64,000 bases of DNA from Ruminococcaceae bacterium HV4-5-B5C. GTDB lineage: Bacteria > Bacillota > Clostridia > Oscillospirales > Acutalibacteraceae. Under the pieces are notes generated by a model. It was given only the letters and a program-made list of their open reading frames with translations, had not been told where the DNA came from and did not search any database. Where the stretch lies: NCBI GenBank assembly GCA_900184925.1, contig FXYJ02000002.1, positions 310,001-374,000 on the forward strand, in the 5' to 3' direction. Below, in pieces: positions 8,274-15,304 of this stretch; within the stretch, counting starts at the first letter, position 1; every line of letters starts with the position of its first letter. The translations under genes were made by a program, and so were the position numbers.

Positions 8274-8936
8274 ATGAACGTTATCATTGTGGGCGGCGGT
8301 TTTACCGGCGTCTACCTTGCAAAGCTGCTTCTGGAAAACCACTGCTCCGTAAAGGTCCTTGAAAACCGCGTCGGAGTTTTTACCAAGCTGCAGAAAGATC
8401 TTCCTGCGGCGAATATCGTCAACGGCAGCGGAACCGACCCGAATCTGCTTGAATCCGTCGGAATTTCCGCGGCGGACGTGTTTGTCTCCGTGACCGACAC
8501 CGACGAAGTGAATCTGGTGGCTTCCACCATCGCAAAGTTCGAGTTTGGTGTGCCCCGCGTCATTGCACGGGTGAACAACCCGAAAGACGCATGGATGTTC
8601 AACGCTTCAATGGGCGTCGACAGCTGCATCAATCAGGCGGACTTGATGGCGCACCTCATCATCGAGGGCATCGACATGAAGAACATGATGACCCTGCTCA
8701 AAGTCAACCGCGGCGACGCCTCCATTATTCAGGTCCATGTTGCCGAAGGATGCAAAGCGGCAGGCCAGCCTATCCGCGACCTGTCCATCCCGGAGCAGGC
8801 CGTCATCATTGCGCTGTTCCGCGGAGCGGAAAGCATCATTCCGCGCGGCGACACCGTTGTGCAGGCCGGCGACGACGTGCTGGCGCTTGCCAACGAAAGC
8901 GCGCAGGCGGTGCTGGAATCGCTGTTTGTTTCCTGA
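8274..8936 (+). CDS. TrkA/KtrA-type RCK regulatory protein (second of pair)
   Basis: It follows the first RCK gene by 16 bases and has AAGGAGG before the ATG, so it is the third gene of the same operon. Residues 1-130 form the RCK_N domain with G-G-G-F-T-G and an acidic L-E-N at strand 2; residues 140-220 form RCK_C. Identity to its neighbour is low by eye, so the two could make a heteromeric ring rather than being a recent duplicate. An intrinsic terminator follows directly. Confidence 0.88.
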   Translation: MNVIIVGGGFTGVYLAKLLLENHCSVKVLENRVGVFTKLQKDLPAANIVNGSGTDPNLLESVGISAADVFVSVTDTDEVNLVASTIAKFEFGVPRVIARVNNPKDAWMFNASMGVDSCINQADLMAHLIIEGIDMKNMMTLLKVNRGDASIIQVHVAEGCKAAGQPIRDLSIPEQAVIIALFRGAESIIPRGDTVVQAGDDVLALANESAQAVLESLFVS

Positions 8937-8951
8937 GTGAAGAAAGAGAAA

Positions 8952-8982
8952 AAGTCCCCGGCTTCGGCCGGGGACTTTTTTG
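8952..8982 (+). terminator. Intrinsic terminator of the ATPase-RCK operon
   Basis: AAAGTCCCCGGC, TTCG loop, GCCGGGGACTTTTTT. The T-tract follows the stem on the plus strand, and the A-tract could also serve the leftward AraC gene. Confidence 0.92.
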
Positions 8983-9004
8983 ATGCGCGTTCCGTGCGGA
9001 ACGG

Positions 9005-9898
9005 TCAGTCTTTCTTGGGAATCACCGGGATGTAGATGTCGCACACTTTTCCCGTATCCGACATGCACCGGTCGTCATACCGTTCAAAATCGACGCCACC
9101 CGGCGCGTACTCGTACCCGGACTTCGGGAACCACTCATTGAAAATGTAGTTCCACACCCCGTGGATGCAGGACACGAAGTCGGGAGCGGCGCAGGGCGGT
9201 GTGGAGAAGACGGCGTAGGTTGCGGGCGGAAGCTCGCAGACCCGGTAACCGGCGGGAACGTCGGCTCCGTCTTTCGGTTCGACACCGATGACGTACTCGA
9301 ATTCCCCGGTTTCGGGGTCCTCGGGGAAACACGCGCCGTATTCTGCGTGGTCTTTTACAAAACTCTCCGCATGCAGCTTCTCCATCCTTCCGTCGCTCAT
9401 ATACGCGTCCCAGAAGGCCGGAATGCCGCTTTTGTTCTGTCCGTCCGCCATGGTTGTCTGAAGCATGAAGCCGGCCAGTTTTACAGCGGGCAGAGTCGTG
9501 AATTTGGGTTCCATAACGATTCCTCCGATCAAATATTTTTCCATACAGGGGAGACTTGGGGGCAGGGGCCGCGCACAGTGCGCGTGCAGACGGTAGATCT
9601 CCGGCGAGCAGCCGAAATAACGCCGAAAGGCCTTGCTGAACCCGGAGTGTGTGCTGAACCCGTACTCAAGCGCAATGTCCAGAATCCTCCGGCCTGAGTT
9701 CAGCTCGGATGCCGCGAAGGCAAGGCGGCGGCTCCGGACATAGTCCATCACCGGGTAGCCGATTCTCCACTGGAACACTCTGCAGAAGTGCCATTCCGAG
9801 AAACCGGCGATTTCAGCCAGATGCTTTACACTGATTTCATCCGAGAGGTGCCCGTCGATATACTCCAGAACGTTCTGAAAAGAGGAGTAATGATCCAT
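9005..9898 (-). CDS. AraC-family transcriptional regulator with GyrI-like effector domain
   Basis: The ATG at 9898 has AAAGGAG upstream; the longer open frame behind it runs through the 6S RNA region and is not coding. Residues 1-105 contain two helix-turn-helix units of the AraC/XylS class (D-E-I-S-V-K-H-L-A-E-I-A-G-F-S and I-L-D-I-A-L-E-Y-G-F-S-T-H-S-G-F-S-K-A). Residues 125-297 are a GyrI-like/BacR effector-binding domain. Such proteins (Rob, SoxS-GyrI fusions) respond to hydrophobic or cationic drugs and control efflux or stress genes. No obvious target gene adjoins it, so it may control distant genes or itself. Confidence 0.88.
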   Translation of the reverse strand: MDHYSSFQNVLEYIDGHLSDEISVKHLAEIAGFSEWHFCRVFQWRIGYPVMDYVRSRRLAFAASELNSGRRILDIALEYGFSTHSGFSKAFRRYFGCSPEIYRLHAHCARPLPPSLPCMEKYLIGGIVMEPKFTTLPAVKLAGFMLQTTMADGQNKSGIPAFWDAYMSDGRMEKLHAESFVKDHAEYGACFPEDPETGEFEYVIGVEPKDGADVPAGYRVCELPPATYAVFSTPPCAAPDFVSCIHGVWNYIFNEWFPKSGYEYAPGGVDFERYDDRCMSDTGKVCDIYIPVIPKKD

Positions 9899-9987
9899 GG
9901 CGGCGCTCCTTTCTTCCGTACGGCAGTTCCCAGTATAGCAGAGAAACGGCAATTCCGCTGTTCCGCAATTGCGGAGTTTCCGTTTGA

Positions 9988-10028
9988 ATAAAAAAGACGC
10001 TTCCGGACCATAACGATCCGAAAGCGCC
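9988..10028 (-). terminator. Intrinsic terminator following the 6S-like RNA
   Basis: On the minus strand, GGCGCTTTCGGATC and GGTCCGGAAGCGTC pair around a short loop and are followed by TTTTTT. It ends transcription about 15 bases after the RNA closing stem and before the AraC gene. Confidence 0.8.
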
Positions 10029-10041
10029 GCGTGTTTAAATA

Positions 10042-10222
10042 GACCCGCCTGGCCGTAAAGTGTCAAATAACCTGCTACGAAAAGCAGGTGGGTGCCAGCC
10101 CAACGGTTTCGCACTCCCTTCATCCAGCCGAAGCCGGGAGGTCTGAAGTCCACCGCCGGAGCCAAGCTCCCGATTAAAAATTGTAGGGTTATTGATACAC
10201 CGGTCCGCGCACCAGGCAGGAA
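10042..10222 (-). ncRNA. ssrS: Probable 6S RNA (SsrS)
   Basis: Read leftward, the ends form a closing stem: CCTGCCTGG near 10220 pairs fully with CCAGGCGGG near 10045, extended by CCGGUGU/ACAC-UUUACGG. Just inside the 3' arm lies GCACCC followed by an ACCTGC/GCAGGT hairpin and then the return to the closing stem. This matches the order in E. coli 6S, where a CACCUUGAAC hairpin sits in the 3' side of the central bubble. Length, about 180 nt plus terminator, fits. 6S RNA imitates an open promoter and binds sigma-A RNA polymerase. It starts about 12 bases after the DUF1292 stop, so it is probably processed from, or promoted inside, that gene. The call is from structure and order, not a covariance search. 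Confidence 0.68.
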
Positions 10223-10234
10223 GGAAAAAACTCT

Positions 10235-10573
10235 TTATTCATCCTCGCCGGCGTCGTTTTCATCTTTTTCCTCGTCCTGTTCGTCTTCGTCACCGAAAAA
10301 CTCTTCAAAACGCGTTTCAAACTGCTTGGCGAGGCTGTCGAGCAGATCTTTGTCTTCCACTTCGGCAAGCTGCTGCTCTCCGTTTTCTTCAACGGCCTCA
10401 AAAATATAGTAGGTGCCCTCCGACTCGACTTCCTTCTGCGGATCATCGTAGGTGGGCATGAGCGCGTAAAAACATCCGTCCTCGTTATCGATCACATCGA
10501 GAATTTCAAATTCATGCTCGTTGCCTTCCTCATCCACCAGGGTGAGCAGATCCGCTCCGAAATCGTCTTGCAT
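10235..10573 (-). CDS. DUF1292 domain protein (YrzB-like)
   Basis: The protein has 112 residues. AAGGAG precedes the ATG. The N-terminal 80 residues follow the DUF1292 pattern (L-V-D-E-E-G-N-E-H-E-F-E-I-L-D, then Y-Y-I-F-E-A-V). The tail is almost all Asp and Glu. DUF1292 proteins are common in Firmicutes near ruvX/alaS genes and have no settled role; here the neighbour is instead the 6S-like RNA downstream. Highly acidic, soluble, no membrane segment. Confidence 0.85.
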   Translation of the reverse strand: MQDDFGADLLTLVDEEGNEHEFEILDVIDNEDGCFYALMPTYDDPQKEVESEGTYYIFEAVEENGEQQLAEVEDKDLLDSLAKQFETRFEEFFGDEDEQDEEKDENDAGEDE

Positions 10574-10706
10574 AGGGCTGATTCTCCTTACATTAATCTA
10601 TGCGCTTTTGTCGGTCTTATTGTATCCTGACATACGGGTAAAGTCAACAGGAAAATGATAGACATGTAAATTATACTAAAATATTTATAAAAACTAAAAA
10701 TTACTA
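10574..10706. other. AT-rich divergent spacer
   Basis: The region between the leftward DUF1292 gene and the rightward orphan RNA promoter is AT-rich, especially from 10650. It must hold the DUF1292 promoter, but I do not see a clear one. No gene is visible. Confidence 0.4.
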
Positions 10707-10735
10707 TTGACATTTTACATAACTTCGCGTATACT
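10707..10735 (+). promoter_or_regulatory. Near-consensus sigma-A promoter with no protein gene behind it
   Basis: TTGACA at 10707-10712, a 17-base spacer, and TATACT at 10730-10735. It is one of the best promoter matches in the window and faces the orphan RNA. Confidence 0.85.
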
Positions 10736-10741
10736 GAAAGC

Positions 10742-11297
10742 GGAAAAAGAAAAGGGACGACTGGAAGGGATGCGGATCCGGCCCGGAATCACGGCAGGCT
10801 TTGGCTGAGTCGGATGGGCGGACGGTGTAACGCATCGGTAAGGTCAAAACTTTTCGGTGAAGGGAGTGAGTCCAATGGGCGAGGATGAGGCGTCACAGTT
10901 TGCAGCCGGTCTGTTGGGCCGGGGCATTATCTGAAACACGGAAGGAATGAGACCGAAACAGAAAATTCCGCCATCTCCATTCTGAGTACAAAGGAGTCTG
11001 GAAATCCATTGCAGACCGTAAACTCAGGAAACACATCTCGAAGGAATGCGGCATGAGTGCCCGGGAAAGCCAAACTTCGCTTCGGTTGGAAGCAGAGCGG
11101 TAAATCCGCTCGGTAAGAACAGGCAGCATCAGGGCAGACTCCATGCGTCCGATTCCCGAAGTTCATTACGGTGATTCCAATGCAGAGAGAAAAAATTCAC
11201 TGATTTCCTGCGAAGATTCGGCAGTTCATGAACCGATATTCCGAAAATCGTATTCTGGGTCCATAAAAGGCTCCGGCAGATGCCGGAGCCTTTGCTG
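10742..11297 (+). ncRNA. Candidate large structured noncoding RNA, about 555 nt, class unknown
   Basis: The region begins at a near-consensus promoter and ends at a GC-rich hairpin, with no plausible protein gene. Complementary segments suggest an ordered fold: GATGCG 10769/CGCATC 10831 enclosing ATCCG 10776/CGGAT 10811; CTGAGT 10982/ACTCAG 11022 enclosing GTCTG 10996/CAGAC 11012; and a multibranch domain closed by GCATG 11051/CATGC 11142 and TGCCC 11058/GGGCA 11132, with an inner hairpin GAGCGG 11095/CCGCTC 11106. Purine-rich A/G linkers join the helices, as in large bacterial RNAs. It does not look like RNase P, tmRNA or SRP RNA to me. Size recalls OLE or ROOL RNAs, but I cannot recognise their conserved segments. 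Its neighbours are the 6S RNA and motAB. Confidence 0.6.
11265..11294 (+). terminator. Terminator hairpin at the end of the orphan RNA
   Basis: AAAAGGCTCCGGCA pairs with TGCCGGAGCCTTT around a two-base loop. The T-tract is only three bases long, so strength is uncertain. Confidence 0.65.
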
Positions 11298-11419
11298 TAT
11301 TGCCGTGAGAAAAAACCGGCCGAAGGCCAGCGGGTGGGAAGAAACCACTGACCAGACAGAAAGACAGCTCCGGGCGCCTTGAGGTACCGCCGGTAAAACA
11401 GGCCCTGTTTACAGAGAAA

Positions 11420-11442
11420 TACCCCCGGCACGGCCGGGGGTG
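11420..11442 (-). terminator. Possible terminator after motB
   Basis: ACCCCCGGC and GCCGGGGGT form a short GC-rich stem just beyond the motB stop. On the minus strand the following sequence is only modestly T-rich. The remaining bases between 11298 and 11469 show no gene. Confidence 0.45.
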
Positions 11443-11469
11443 TAATTGCTGTGTTCTGACATTTCTGCG

Positions 11470-12366
11470 TCAGTGCTTTGCCGCGGAGGCAGAAGCGGAA
11501 GAAGGCGATGAAGAGGCCGGGGCTTTGGAAGAAGACGAGGCAGTCACAGCCTGTGAGGAAGCAAGGGTCGCCTTGTCGCGCCCGGTTGGGCCAACGCCCT
11601 GAACCGCGTTTTTATAGATGGAAATCTCGACGCGGCGGTTCTGCGAGCGCCCTTCCTCCGTGCTGTTGGTTGCAATCGGGTCGAAGTGCGCATATCCCTG
11701 AATCGACAGCTTGCGCTGATCAAGTCCGTTCTGAACCAGATTGTTCAGGACCGTTACGGCGCGATCGGTGGAAAGCTGCCACGAGAGCGCGTCGCTGCGC
11801 TGCGGGTCGACAACGACATCCGCCGTATGTCCGCTGATTGTAATGTGATCGACACGGTCGTAGATTTTTGCGAGCGCCGTTTCAATCTCTTTCATGATCG
11901 GTTTGCTGCTTTCCAGCATATCGGCTTTGTTCGGGGTAAAAAGGACAACGTCCTTCAGGTGAATCTGGACGAATTCGCCGGTGTCCTTGATTTCAATTTC
12001 ATTCTCAAGACCGTTTGTGTCAACGTAGTTCTGCAGAATTACATAGATTTCGGTAAGAGCGTCGTTGCCGGGCAGGGCTGCGGCCCCCACTCTGCTGCTT
12101 GGGGCGGAGGAGGCGGTTACGCCCGGGACATAATAGAAGGCATCGCCGGTTCCGCTGCCTGCGCCGGCTGTCGTACCGGCTCCGCTGCCCGTACCGAAAG
12201 CAGTGTGGAAGCCCGCAGCGAGATTTTTATACTTCTGTGCGTCGAGGTTGCTCATGGAGTACAGCAGGATGAACAGCGCCAGCAGAAGGGTGATCATGTC
12301 GGAATAAGTCAGGAACCACCTGCCGCCGTTGGTCGGGACTTCCGGCGGGCCTTTTCTTCTTTTCAT
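11470..12366 (-). CDS. motB: MotB-type stator protein (OmpA/MotB domain)
   Basis: The 298-residue protein has a short cytoplasmic tail, one membrane helix (residues 18-40) with the proton-binding Asp in F-L-T-Y-S-D-M-I-T-L-L-L-A-L-F, a glycine/alanine-rich linker, and an OmpA-like peptidoglycan-binding domain (about 130-250) with T-I-S-G-H-T-A-D and N-R-R-V-E-I motifs. The tail is a serine/alanine-rich low-complexity segment. MotB and MotA form the H+ stator of the flagellar motor. It lies 18 bases after motA, with only a weak ribosome site, so coupling to motA is likely. No flagellin, hook or chemotaxis genes are nearby. Confidence 0.9.
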   Translation of the reverse strand: MKRRKGPPEVPTNGGRWFLTYSDMITLLLALFILLYSMSNLDAQKYKNLAAGFHTAFGTGSGAGTTAGAGSGTGDAFYYVPGVTASSAPSSRVGAAALPGNDALTEIYVILQNYVDTNGLENEIEIKDTGEFVQIHLKDVVLFTPNKADMLESSKPIMKEIETALAKIYDRVDHITISGHTADVVVDPQRSDALSWQLSTDRAVTVLNNLVQNGLDQRKLSIQGYAHFDPIATNSTEEGRSQNRRVEISIYKNAVQGVGPTGRDKATLASSQAVTASSSSKAPASSSPSSASASAAKH

Positions 12367-12384
12367 TTGTTAAATCACTTCCGG

Positions 12385-13200
12385 TCAGTTTTCGATTCCT
12401 GCCTTGTATTTCTTTTCGCTGTTCGGGAACGCGTGGTAATACAGGGCCAGCTTGTTTTCAATGTTCCGGGAGCTTTCACCGCTTGCCAGCATGCACATGC
12501 CGTCAACGATCATGTCGCGGAAGACGAGCTGACGTTTCAGGCAGGTCTTGAGGTGGTTCGCGGCCGGCAGATAAAAGATATTGGCAAAGAAGATGCCGTA
12601 CAGGGTCGCGATAAATGCGGAGGCAATGCCCTTTGTCAGGTCAGCGGTGGAACCGTTGCCGCTCATGGAGGAAAGCACCTGCACGAGTCCCATGACTGTG
12701 CCGATAATGCCGAGGGTCGGCGAGTAGCCGCCCGCTTCTGTGAAGATATCGATTTCAAGCTGCTTTTTCTGCGTATAACTCGCAATATCCGCCTGCAGCG
12801 TGTCCTGCATGGTTTCGGTGTTTTTGGTGTCGGTTGCCAGCACCATGGCTTCCTTGAGCATGAGGTAATTTTCGCTGTTGAGGTCCGCGTCGTTCATCTT
12901 TGACTGGAGCTGCAGCAGGCCCTGCGAACGGCAGAGATCGGCAAGCTCACAGATTTTTTTAATCAGGGCGTCCGGGTCCGGCTTGTTCTTTTTACTGTAG
13001 CTTGCAAAAAGAGCTTTGAACGCGCTAAACACATCGCCGAGGCCGAAGGATGTGATGACGACGCCGATGGTGCCGATAACGACGATGAGAAAAGGCGAGG
13101 GGTTGTTGACCAGCGCACTTATTTTGCCCTGGTCCATCATGTACCCTACTATAATGCCGCCGATGGAAATGAGAAGGCCGACAATTGTTGAAATATCCAT
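12385..13200 (-). CDS. motA: MotA-type stator protein
   Basis: The 271-residue protein has four membrane helices: two at residues 4-50 and two near 155-205, the latter containing P-T-L-G-I-I-G-T-V-M-G-L-V, the MotA/TolQ/ExbB signature with the conserved proline next to the proton path. The cytoplasmic loop (60-150) contains charged residues expected to contact FliG. It is the first gene of the motAB pair. AAGGGA lies about 11 bases upstream. Length matches MotA of Firmicutes (about 270). Being separate from other flagellar genes is common for Clostridia. Confidence 0.92.
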   Translation of the reverse strand: MDISTIVGLLISIGGIIVGYMMDQGKISALVNNPSPFLIVVIGTIGVVITSFGLGDVFSAFKALFASYSKKNKPDPDALIKKICELADLCRSQGLLQLQSKMNDADLNSENYLMLKEAMVLATDTKNTETMQDTLQADIASYTQKKQLEIDIFTEAGGYSPTLGIIGTVMGLVQVLSSMSGNGSTADLTKGIASAFIATLYGIFFANIFYLPAANHLKTCLKRQLVFRDMIVDGMCMLASGESSRNIENKLALYYHAFPNSEKKYKAGIEN

Positions 13201-13440
13201 TTACAAAACGTCCCTTCCAGCCGATTCCAAACAAAAAAATAAGAATCGGGCAGATTGCGGTCAGAATTTCGCCGGAGTCTTTTGGATTATCATACAACGG
13301 GACCGCTTTCCGAATCAAGATCCCGCACTGGATTTTCATGCTTGTTGCGATATTTTCCGACGGATGTCCTGAATACTTTATCGACCGTTTTCCGGGAATC
13401 CTTAATTTCACGCGAAAATTTGCTGTTCTTCCGTCAATTT
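13201..13440. other. Divergent spacer between motA and the M14 peptidase leader
   Basis: No protein gene is convincing here. The region must contain the motA promoter (leftward) and the promoter of the structured leader that starts near 13441 (rightward), but neither shows a clear sigma-A pattern. Confidence 0.4.
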
Positions 13441-13612
13441 GCGGTGCTCCGGGAAATATGGTACCGCCCTGAGCCTTGCGGAGCCTCTGGCGGAGGAAAA
13501 GCCCGAACGGCTCTGACAGGGAGTAACCGGATGCCGGACGATTGCGGGGGAGACAAGGGCATATTCACCGCCGGAAATCCATACAAATGGGGGAGAAAGG
13601 ATTTCGTCGGGG
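13441..13612 (+). promoter_or_regulatory. Structured, pseudoknot-capable 5' leader of the M14 peptidase gene (riboswitch-like)
   Basis: The leader closes on itself: GCGGTG 13441-13446 pairs with CACCGC 13566-13571. Inside, CTCCG 13447 pairs with CGGAG 13479; CCCTGAGCC 13467-13475 pairs with GGCTC 13509 plus AGGG 13518; CCGCC 13464 can instead pair with GGCGG 13489; GCCC 13501 pairs with GGGC 13557. Some of these cross or exclude each other, which is the behaviour of a switching RNA. Next, GGAAATCC 13573 pairs with GGATTTC 13599, and that stem buries the AAGGA that could serve the GTG start. I could not assign it to TPP, SAM, lysine, cobalamin, c-di-GMP, ydaO, T-box or M-box patterns. Confidence 0.55.
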
Positions 13613-14893
13613 GTGGAGCAGTTGAGAGTGCTGAAATTAGGTTCCGTTGGGAGCGATGTGGCGGAAGTGCAGTCCGTGCTGAGGCGGATGGGCCTTGACC
13701 CCGGCGCGGCGGACGGAGAGTTCGGCCCGAAGACGCAGCGGGCCGTGCGGGAGTTTCAGAAGATGTTCGGTCTGACGCCGGACGGCGTTATCGGGCCGCT
13801 GACGTGGAGGATCCTCGGAAGGTATCTGCTGGGCTACGATATCTATTCGGTGCAGCGCGGCGATACCTTTTATGAGATTGCGAAAAAGTTTGGCGCGGAC
13901 CCGACTCTTCTGCAGGCGGCAAACCCCGGAAGGGCTCCCGAAAACCTGATGCCGGGGACGAGGCTGAACGTGCCGTACTCGTTCGACACGGTGGCAACGG
14001 ACATTCCGTATTCCTATGACGTGCTGGCGCGCAACGTTCAGGGGCTGAAGGCGAGGTACCCGTTTCTGCGCGTCGGAACCATCGGAGCCAGCGTGCTCGG
14101 CAGGACGCTCTACGTCCTGCGCATGGGAACCGGGGAACGGCAGGTCTTCTACAACGCGGCACACCACGCGCTTGAGTGGATTACTTCGCCGGTGCTGATG
14201 AAGTTTGCGGAAGAATACCTGAAAGCGTATGCGCTGCGCCGGCAGCTCGCAGGATACGATGTGCGCGCCATGTGGGACGAGTGCACCATCTGGATTGTGC
14301 CGATGGTCAACCCCGACGGCGTCGATCTTGTCATCAACGGGCTTTCGCCCCGCAACCCGTACCGCGACCGGTTGATTCGCTGGAACGGGGGAAGCAGTGA
14401 TTTTTCGACCGACTGGGAGGCGAACGTCCGCGGCGTAGACCTTAACCACAATTACAACGCGGCGTGGCGCGAATCCAAGCAGGCCGAGGCAGAGCTCGGC
14501 ATCACGGGGCCTGGGCCGACGCGCTACTCGGGCCCGTACCCGGTTTCGGAGCCGGAGACGCGCGCCGTCGTTTCCTTTACCCGCAATCATGACCTCCGCC
14601 TCGTCATGGCCTACCATTCCCAGGGACGCGTCATTTACTGGAACTTCCAGAATCTTGCGCCCGCCGAGGCAAAGACCATCGGGCAGAGCCTGTCGCGCAT
14701 CAGCGGGTATACGCTCGACCAGGCGACCGGCGTTGCATCCTACGCCGGGTACAAGGACTGGTTTATTCAGGATTTTCGCCGTCCGGGGTATACGATTGAA
14801 GTGGGTGACGGAAAAAATCCGCTGCCGATTTCCCAGTTTCCTCAGATTTACGGTGAAAATCAGGGGATGCTTCTTTATGCCGCCACCGTATAG
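13613..14893 (+). CDS. PG-binding/LysM M14-family gamma-D-glutamyl-diamino-acid endopeptidase
   Basis: The 426-residue protein has a PG_binding_1 domain (residues 5-65), a LysM domain (70-125, with D-I-Y-S-V-Q-R-G-D-T-F-Y-E-I-A) and a zinc carboxypeptidase M14 domain (140-426). Zinc ligands are seen as H-A-L-E (HxxE) and A-Y-H-S-Q-G; the catalytic Glu is in Y-T-I-E-V-G-D-G; substrate-binding Arg lies near D-L-N-H-N-Y. This order is like endopeptidase I of Lysinibacillus sphaericus, which trims sporulation peptidoglycan. No signal peptide is visible, as in that enzyme. GTG 13613 is used; GTG 13628, nine bases after GGTGGAG, is an equally good start. Confidence 0.88.
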   Translation: MEQLRVLKLGSVGSDVAEVQSVLRRMGLDPGAADGEFGPKTQRAVREFQKMFGLTPDGVIGPLTWRILGRYLLGYDIYSVQRGDTFYEIAKKFGADPTLLQAANPGRAPENLMPGTRLNVPYSFDTVATDIPYSYDVLARNVQGLKARYPFLRVGTIGASVLGRTLYVLRMGTGERQVFYNAAHHALEWITSPVLMKFAEEYLKAYALRRQLAGYDVRAMWDECTIWIVPMVNPDGVDLVINGLSPRNPYRDRLIRWNGGSSDFSTDWEANVRGVDLNHNYNAAWRESKQAEAELGITGPGPTRYSGPYPVSEPETRAVVSFTRNHDLRLVMAYHSQGRVIYWNFQNLAPAEAKTIGQSLSRISGYTLDQATGVASYAGYKDWFIQDFRRPGYTIEVGDGKNPLPISQFPQIYGENQGMLLYAATV

Positions 14894-14920
14894 GGAGGAC
14901 AAATCTCCCGAAAGAACTCA

Positions 14921-14953
14921 GAAAGACCGGCCGTTTTTGCGGCCGGTCTTTCT
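14921..14953 (+). terminator. Intrinsic terminator after the M14 peptidase
   Basis: GAAAGACCGGCCG and CGGCCGGTCTTTC pair around TTTTTG. The T-tract is short and interrupted. Confidence 0.75.
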
Positions 14954-15304
14954 GTGCAGTGCCCCCGGCGGTGCGGTGATTCACCGGCTTATTGTGCGGG
15001 AGGGGCAGGGGTGCGTGTGCTTCTGCAAATGGAAGAAACTTCTTGCCTTTTGAAAGGCCGTAGGAAACCTGCTGCACCGCGCCGCGGAAGTACCGCCGAC
15101 CTGCCGGTGGGCAGCTGTTCGTCTCTGTGAAACAGCGGCGGCGGATTTTCCCGCAGAAAAAGGCAGTGCGTCTGTTTAGCCGTACAGGGCAGGCGGACGA
15201 GAATGGCGTTGAGTTACAGATTTGATACTGTTTTTTTAAGATCGATAATGCTATAATAATATCTGAATATCGACCCGCACGGCGGGAAAGGGGAGGCGGT
15301 GTGC
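14954..15304. other. Gene-free spacer of about 350 bases before the lipoprotein gene
   Basis: No coding frame here has a ribosome site and protein-like composition. A TATAAT -10 element lies at 15252-15257, about 50 bases before the lipoprotein start; its -35 is weak. GC-rich inverted segments occur at 14960-15140, but I could not assemble a convincing RNA gene on either strand. Confidence 0.4.

Noticed and set aside
10893..11431. Short frames on both strands within the orphan RNA
   Set aside because: They overlap one another, are unlike known proteins and do not have well-placed ribosome sites; the conserved-looking signals are RNA pairings. A 19-codon frame at 10875 behind AAGGGAG remains possible.
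13354..13380. Sigma-28-like motif (TAAA-N15-GTCGGAAA) upstream of motA on the minus strand
   Set aside because: Only five of eight -10 positions match the GCCGATAA consensus, so it is not better than chance in this DNA.
14954..15300. Possible RNA gene on the minus strand between the M14 and lipoprotein genes
   Set aside because: GC-rich inverted segments exist, but I found no good leftward promoter, no long consistent fold and no T-tract after the hairpin at 14921 in that direction.
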